Positions 61,922 through 64,000 of a stretch of DNA of 64,000 nt are shown piece by piece. A program made the position numbers and the translations under genes. This DNA is from Holophagae bacterium. Its GTDB lineage: Bacteria > Acidobacteriota > Holophagae > Acanthopleuribacterales > Acanthopleuribacteraceae. The notes below the pieces were generated by a model that did no database searches, was not told the origin of the DNA, and worked only from the letters and a program-made list of their open reading frames with translations. Numbering within the stretch: the stretch's first letter is position 1; every line of letters begins with the position of its first letter. The stretch covers positions 62,001-126,000 of the forward strand of contig JAUIFE010000009.1 of NCBI GenBank assembly GCA_030429565.1, given 5' to 3'.

Positions 61922-63817
61922 TTAGTCGACGACTTCCGCGTCGATCACGCCGTCGTCATCGGCTTTTTGGTTGCCGCCGGGCGGTGGGTTTTGCGGCCCA
62001 CCGGCTTGGCCTTCTTCGCCGCCGGCGTTGTACAGCTTTTGGCTCCAGGCTTGAACCGCCGCCATCAGCTTTTCAGCCGCCGCTTCCAGTTCATCGGCGT
62101 TTTCGGATTTCAGTGCGGCCTTGGCGTCTTCCAATTCCTTGGTGATCGCGTTGCGGTCGCCTTCTTCCATTTTGTCTTTGTTTTCTTCAACGTTTTTCTC
62201 GGTTTGCCAGATCAGGGAGTCGAGCTTGTTGCGGCTCTCCGCCATTTTCTTGGCTTTGGTGTCGGTTTCCGAGTTGGCTTCCGCTTCGTGAACCATGCGA
62301 TCGATTTCTTCGTCGGTCAAGCCGCTGGAGGCGGTGATGCGGATGTCTTGTTTCTTGCCCGTGCCCTGGTCTTCGGCGGTGACGTGCAAGATGCCGTTGG
62401 CGTCGATGTCGAAGATAACTTTGATCTTGGGGACACCGCGCGGTGCGGGCGGAATGCCGACCAAGCTGAAGGTACCGAGGATTTTGTTTTGGCGAGCCAT
62501 GGGGCGCTCACCTTGGAAAACCACGATTTCAACCTGGGTTTGGTTGTCTTCGGCAGTCGAGAAAACCTCGTCCTTTTTGGTGGGAATGGTGGTGTTGCGT
62601 TCGATCAGGACCGTGGCTACGCCGCCCATGGTTTCGATACCCAGGCTCAAGGGGGTAACGTCGAGCAACAGCAGGTCTTTGACGTCGCCGGCGAGGACGC
62701 CGCCCTGGATGGCCGCGCCGATGGCGACGACTTCGTCAGGGTTTACACCTTGGTGTGGTGCTTTACCGAAGAATTCGGTGACCTTCTCAACAACTTTGGG
62801 GATCCGGGTGGAACCACCGACCAGTACGACTTCATCGATGTCGGAACCTTTAACACCGGCGTCGCGCAGTGCGTTTTCGCAGGGCGTGAACAGGCGTTTG
62901 ATCAGGTCGTCGATCAAGGCTTCGAATTTGGAGCGGGTCAGATTGAGGTTCAAGTGTTTGGGGCCGGACGCGTCAGCCGTGATGAACGGCAGGTTGATCT
63001 CGGTGCTCTGCGTGCTGGACAGTTCGATTTTGGCTTTTTCCGCCGCTTCTTTCAAACGTTGCAGCGCCATTTTGTCGGCGCCCAGATCGATGCCCTGATC
63101 TTTTTTGAATTCTTCGAGAATCCAGGTGATCAGCACTTCGTCGATGTTGTCGCCACCGAGGTGAACGTCGCCGTTGGTTGACTTAACTTCAACCACGCCT
63201 TCGCCGACTTCCAGGATGGAGATATCGAAGGTACCGCCGCCGAAGTCGAAAACCGCGATGGTTTCGTCGGACTTCTTGTCGAGGCCGTAGGCGAGGGCCG
63301 CCGCCGTGGGTTCGTTGATGATGCGTTTGACTTCGAGACCGGCAATTTTACCGGCGTCTTTGGTGGCCTGACGTTCGGCGTCGTTGAAGTATGCCGGAAC
63401 CGTGATGACCGCTTCGGTCACATCTTCGCCCAGGTAGCTCTCAGCCGCTTGCTTCAGTTTCTGCAAAACCATGGCTGAGATTTCAGGGGGTGACATGTCT
63501 TTTTCGGAGAGGCGAATGCGTGCGTCGCCGTTGGATCCGGAAACGATTTGGTACGGCATGCGGTCGGCTTCGCCGGCCACTTCGCTGAATTTTTTACCCA
63601 TGAACCGCTTGGCGGAGTAAATAGTAGCGGTGGGGTTGGTGACGGCTTGGCGTTTGGCGACCTGGCCAACCAAGCGTTCGCCGCTTTTTGAAAAGCCAAC
63701 AACGGAAGGCGTGGTGCGCTGGCCTTCGGCGTTGGTGATGATTTGGGGTTCTTTACCTTCCATAACGGCGACAACTGAGTTGGTCGTGCCAAGGTCGATC
63801 CCGATAATCTTACCCAT
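61922..63817 (-). CDS. dnaK: Chaperone DnaK (Hsp70)
   Basis: A 631-aa Hsp70 from the ATG at 63817, which has AAGGGAGG 7 nt upstream. ATPase signatures IGIDLGTTNS, FDFGGGTFDIS and VVLVGGSTRIPKV are intact. The substrate domain and an acidic C-terminus (DDDGVIDAEVVD) follow. No grpE gene lies next to it. It acts with DnaJ and GrpE in protein folding. Confidence 0.97.
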   Translation of the reverse strand: MGKIIGIDLGTTNSVVAVMEGKEPQIITNAEGQRTTPSVVGFSKSGERLVGQVAKRQAVTNPTATIYSAKRFMGKKFSEVAGEADRMPYQIVSGSNGDARIRLSEKDMSPPEISAMVLQKLKQAAESYLGEDVTEAVITVPAYFNDAERQATKDAGKIAGLEVKRIINEPTAAALAYGLDKKSDETIAVFDFGGGTFDISILEVGEGVVEVKSTNGDVHLGGDNIDEVLITWILEEFKKDQGIDLGADKMALQRLKEAAEKAKIELSSTQSTEINLPFITADASGPKHLNLNLTRSKFEALIDDLIKRLFTPCENALRDAGVKGSDIDEVVLVGGSTRIPKVVEKVTEFFGKAPHQGVNPDEVVAIGAAIQGGVLAGDVKDLLLLDVTPLSLGIETMGGVATVLIERNTTIPTKKDEVFSTAEDNQTQVEIVVFQGERPMARQNKILGTFSLVGIPPAPRGVPKIKVIFDIDANGILHVTAEDQGTGKKQDIRITASSGLTDEEIDRMVHEAEANSETDTKAKKMAESRNKLDSLIWQTEKNVEENKDKMEEGDRNAITKELEDAKAALKSENADELEAAAEKLMAAVQAWSQKLYNAGGEEGQAGGPQNPPPGGNQKADDDGVIDAEVVD

Positions 63818-63863
63818 AGGGTTTCCTCCCTTGCGAAAACGCGAGTTTACTCTGACAGAGCGT

Positions 63864-63892
63864 ATTATGAGACGTGAGTCTTGAGGAGTCAA
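63864..63892 (-). promoter_or_regulatory. Sigma-70 promoter of dnaK
   Basis: On the minus strand TTGACT (63892-63887), 17 nt, then CATAAT (63869-63864). It lies 46 nt before the dnaK start. A CTCAAG half-site falls in the spacer and could be an HspR contact. Confidence 0.65.
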
Positions 63893-64000
63893 CTTTTTTT
63901 AACATTGGGATTGTCAAATTTTGTATAGGTGACTCGAGCGGAATGCCGCTTTTCCGCCTGTTTGGCGTTTTTTAGCCTTGCAAAGGGGCCGATTTTCTTG

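Noticed and set aside
61835..63181. 448-aa plus-strand frame opposite dnaK
   Set aside because: Antisense shadow of dnaK with Phe/Gly/Val-rich composition.
63818..63900. Full HAIR operator for HspR upstream of dnaK
   Set aside because: Only the half-site CTCAAG is present; the second half does not match.
1..64000. tRNA or rRNA genes
   Set aside because: Scanning by eye for T-arm (GGTTCGA) and acceptor pairings gave no convincing cloverleaf. A tRNA search program would be decisive.

Overview
The window looks like a chromosomal segment of a GC-rich (roughly 55-60 % by eye) Gram-negative bacterium. It encodes a TonB-dependent outer-membrane receptor, a lipoprotein, many signal-peptide proteins and a dnaK/dnaJ/HspR-type heat-shock cluster. 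The mix of a kinase-AAA-GAF-histidine kinase fusion, secreted serine hydrolases, secreted beta-propellers and a type III chaperone-like operon would suit an Acidobacteriota-like organism (for example the Acanthopleuribacter group). That assignment is inference; no rRNA gene is present to test it.

Layout. 0-6.8 kb: two near-identical secreted thrombospondin-type-3 proteins flank a large secreted M60-like metalloprotease with two LamG-like domains. 6.8-9.1 kb: an OmpR-type response regulator and histidine kinase with an ATGA overlap. 9.2-17.3 kb: secreted or enzymatic accessory genes, including two class-C beta-lactamase-like serine hydrolases, a 6-bladed propeller, a tandem pair of Cys-rich secreted mini-proteins, a SUKH-like protein and an alpha/beta hydrolase. 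17.5-19.9 kb: a 34-repeat CRISPR array with no cas genes anywhere in the window. 20.1-23.4 kb: a three-gene operon of two type III secretion chaperone-like proteins followed by a 754-aa protein with a LanM-type dehydratase/kinase core but no recognisable LanC cyclase. 25.3-27.2 kb: an overlapping AAA ATPase/TOPRIM pair resembling two-gene anti-phage modules. 28.9-34.7 kb: a 1941-aa Ser/Thr kinase-AAA-GAF-histidine kinase fusion. 35.1-35.4 kb: a mazE-like antitoxin whose mazF partner is reduced to an 18-codon remnant. 35.6-43.9 kb: a YdeP-type molybdoenzyme, an oligopeptidase B-like protease, an acyl-AMP ligase and a secreted beta-helix protein. 44.3-47.6 kb: a siderophore receptor plus PepSY reductase-like operon behind a promoter with a Fur-like palindrome. 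48-53.6 kb: housekeeping gpmI and valS with small partners. 53.9-58.9 kb: a secreted kinase-fold protein, a thioesterase, a FecR-like lipoprotein and an AGCS symporter. 59.2-63.9 kb: dnaK, dnaJ, hspR and a sigma-70 factor on the minus strand.

The main biological interest lies in the 13.6-35.4 kb accessory stretch. It gathers conflict-type elements (orphan CRISPR, AAA/TOPRIM, decayed mazEF, SUKH), a candidate secreted effector operon and novel-looking Cys-rich peptides. Several dispersed palindromic and hairpin repeats punctuate the intergenic regions.
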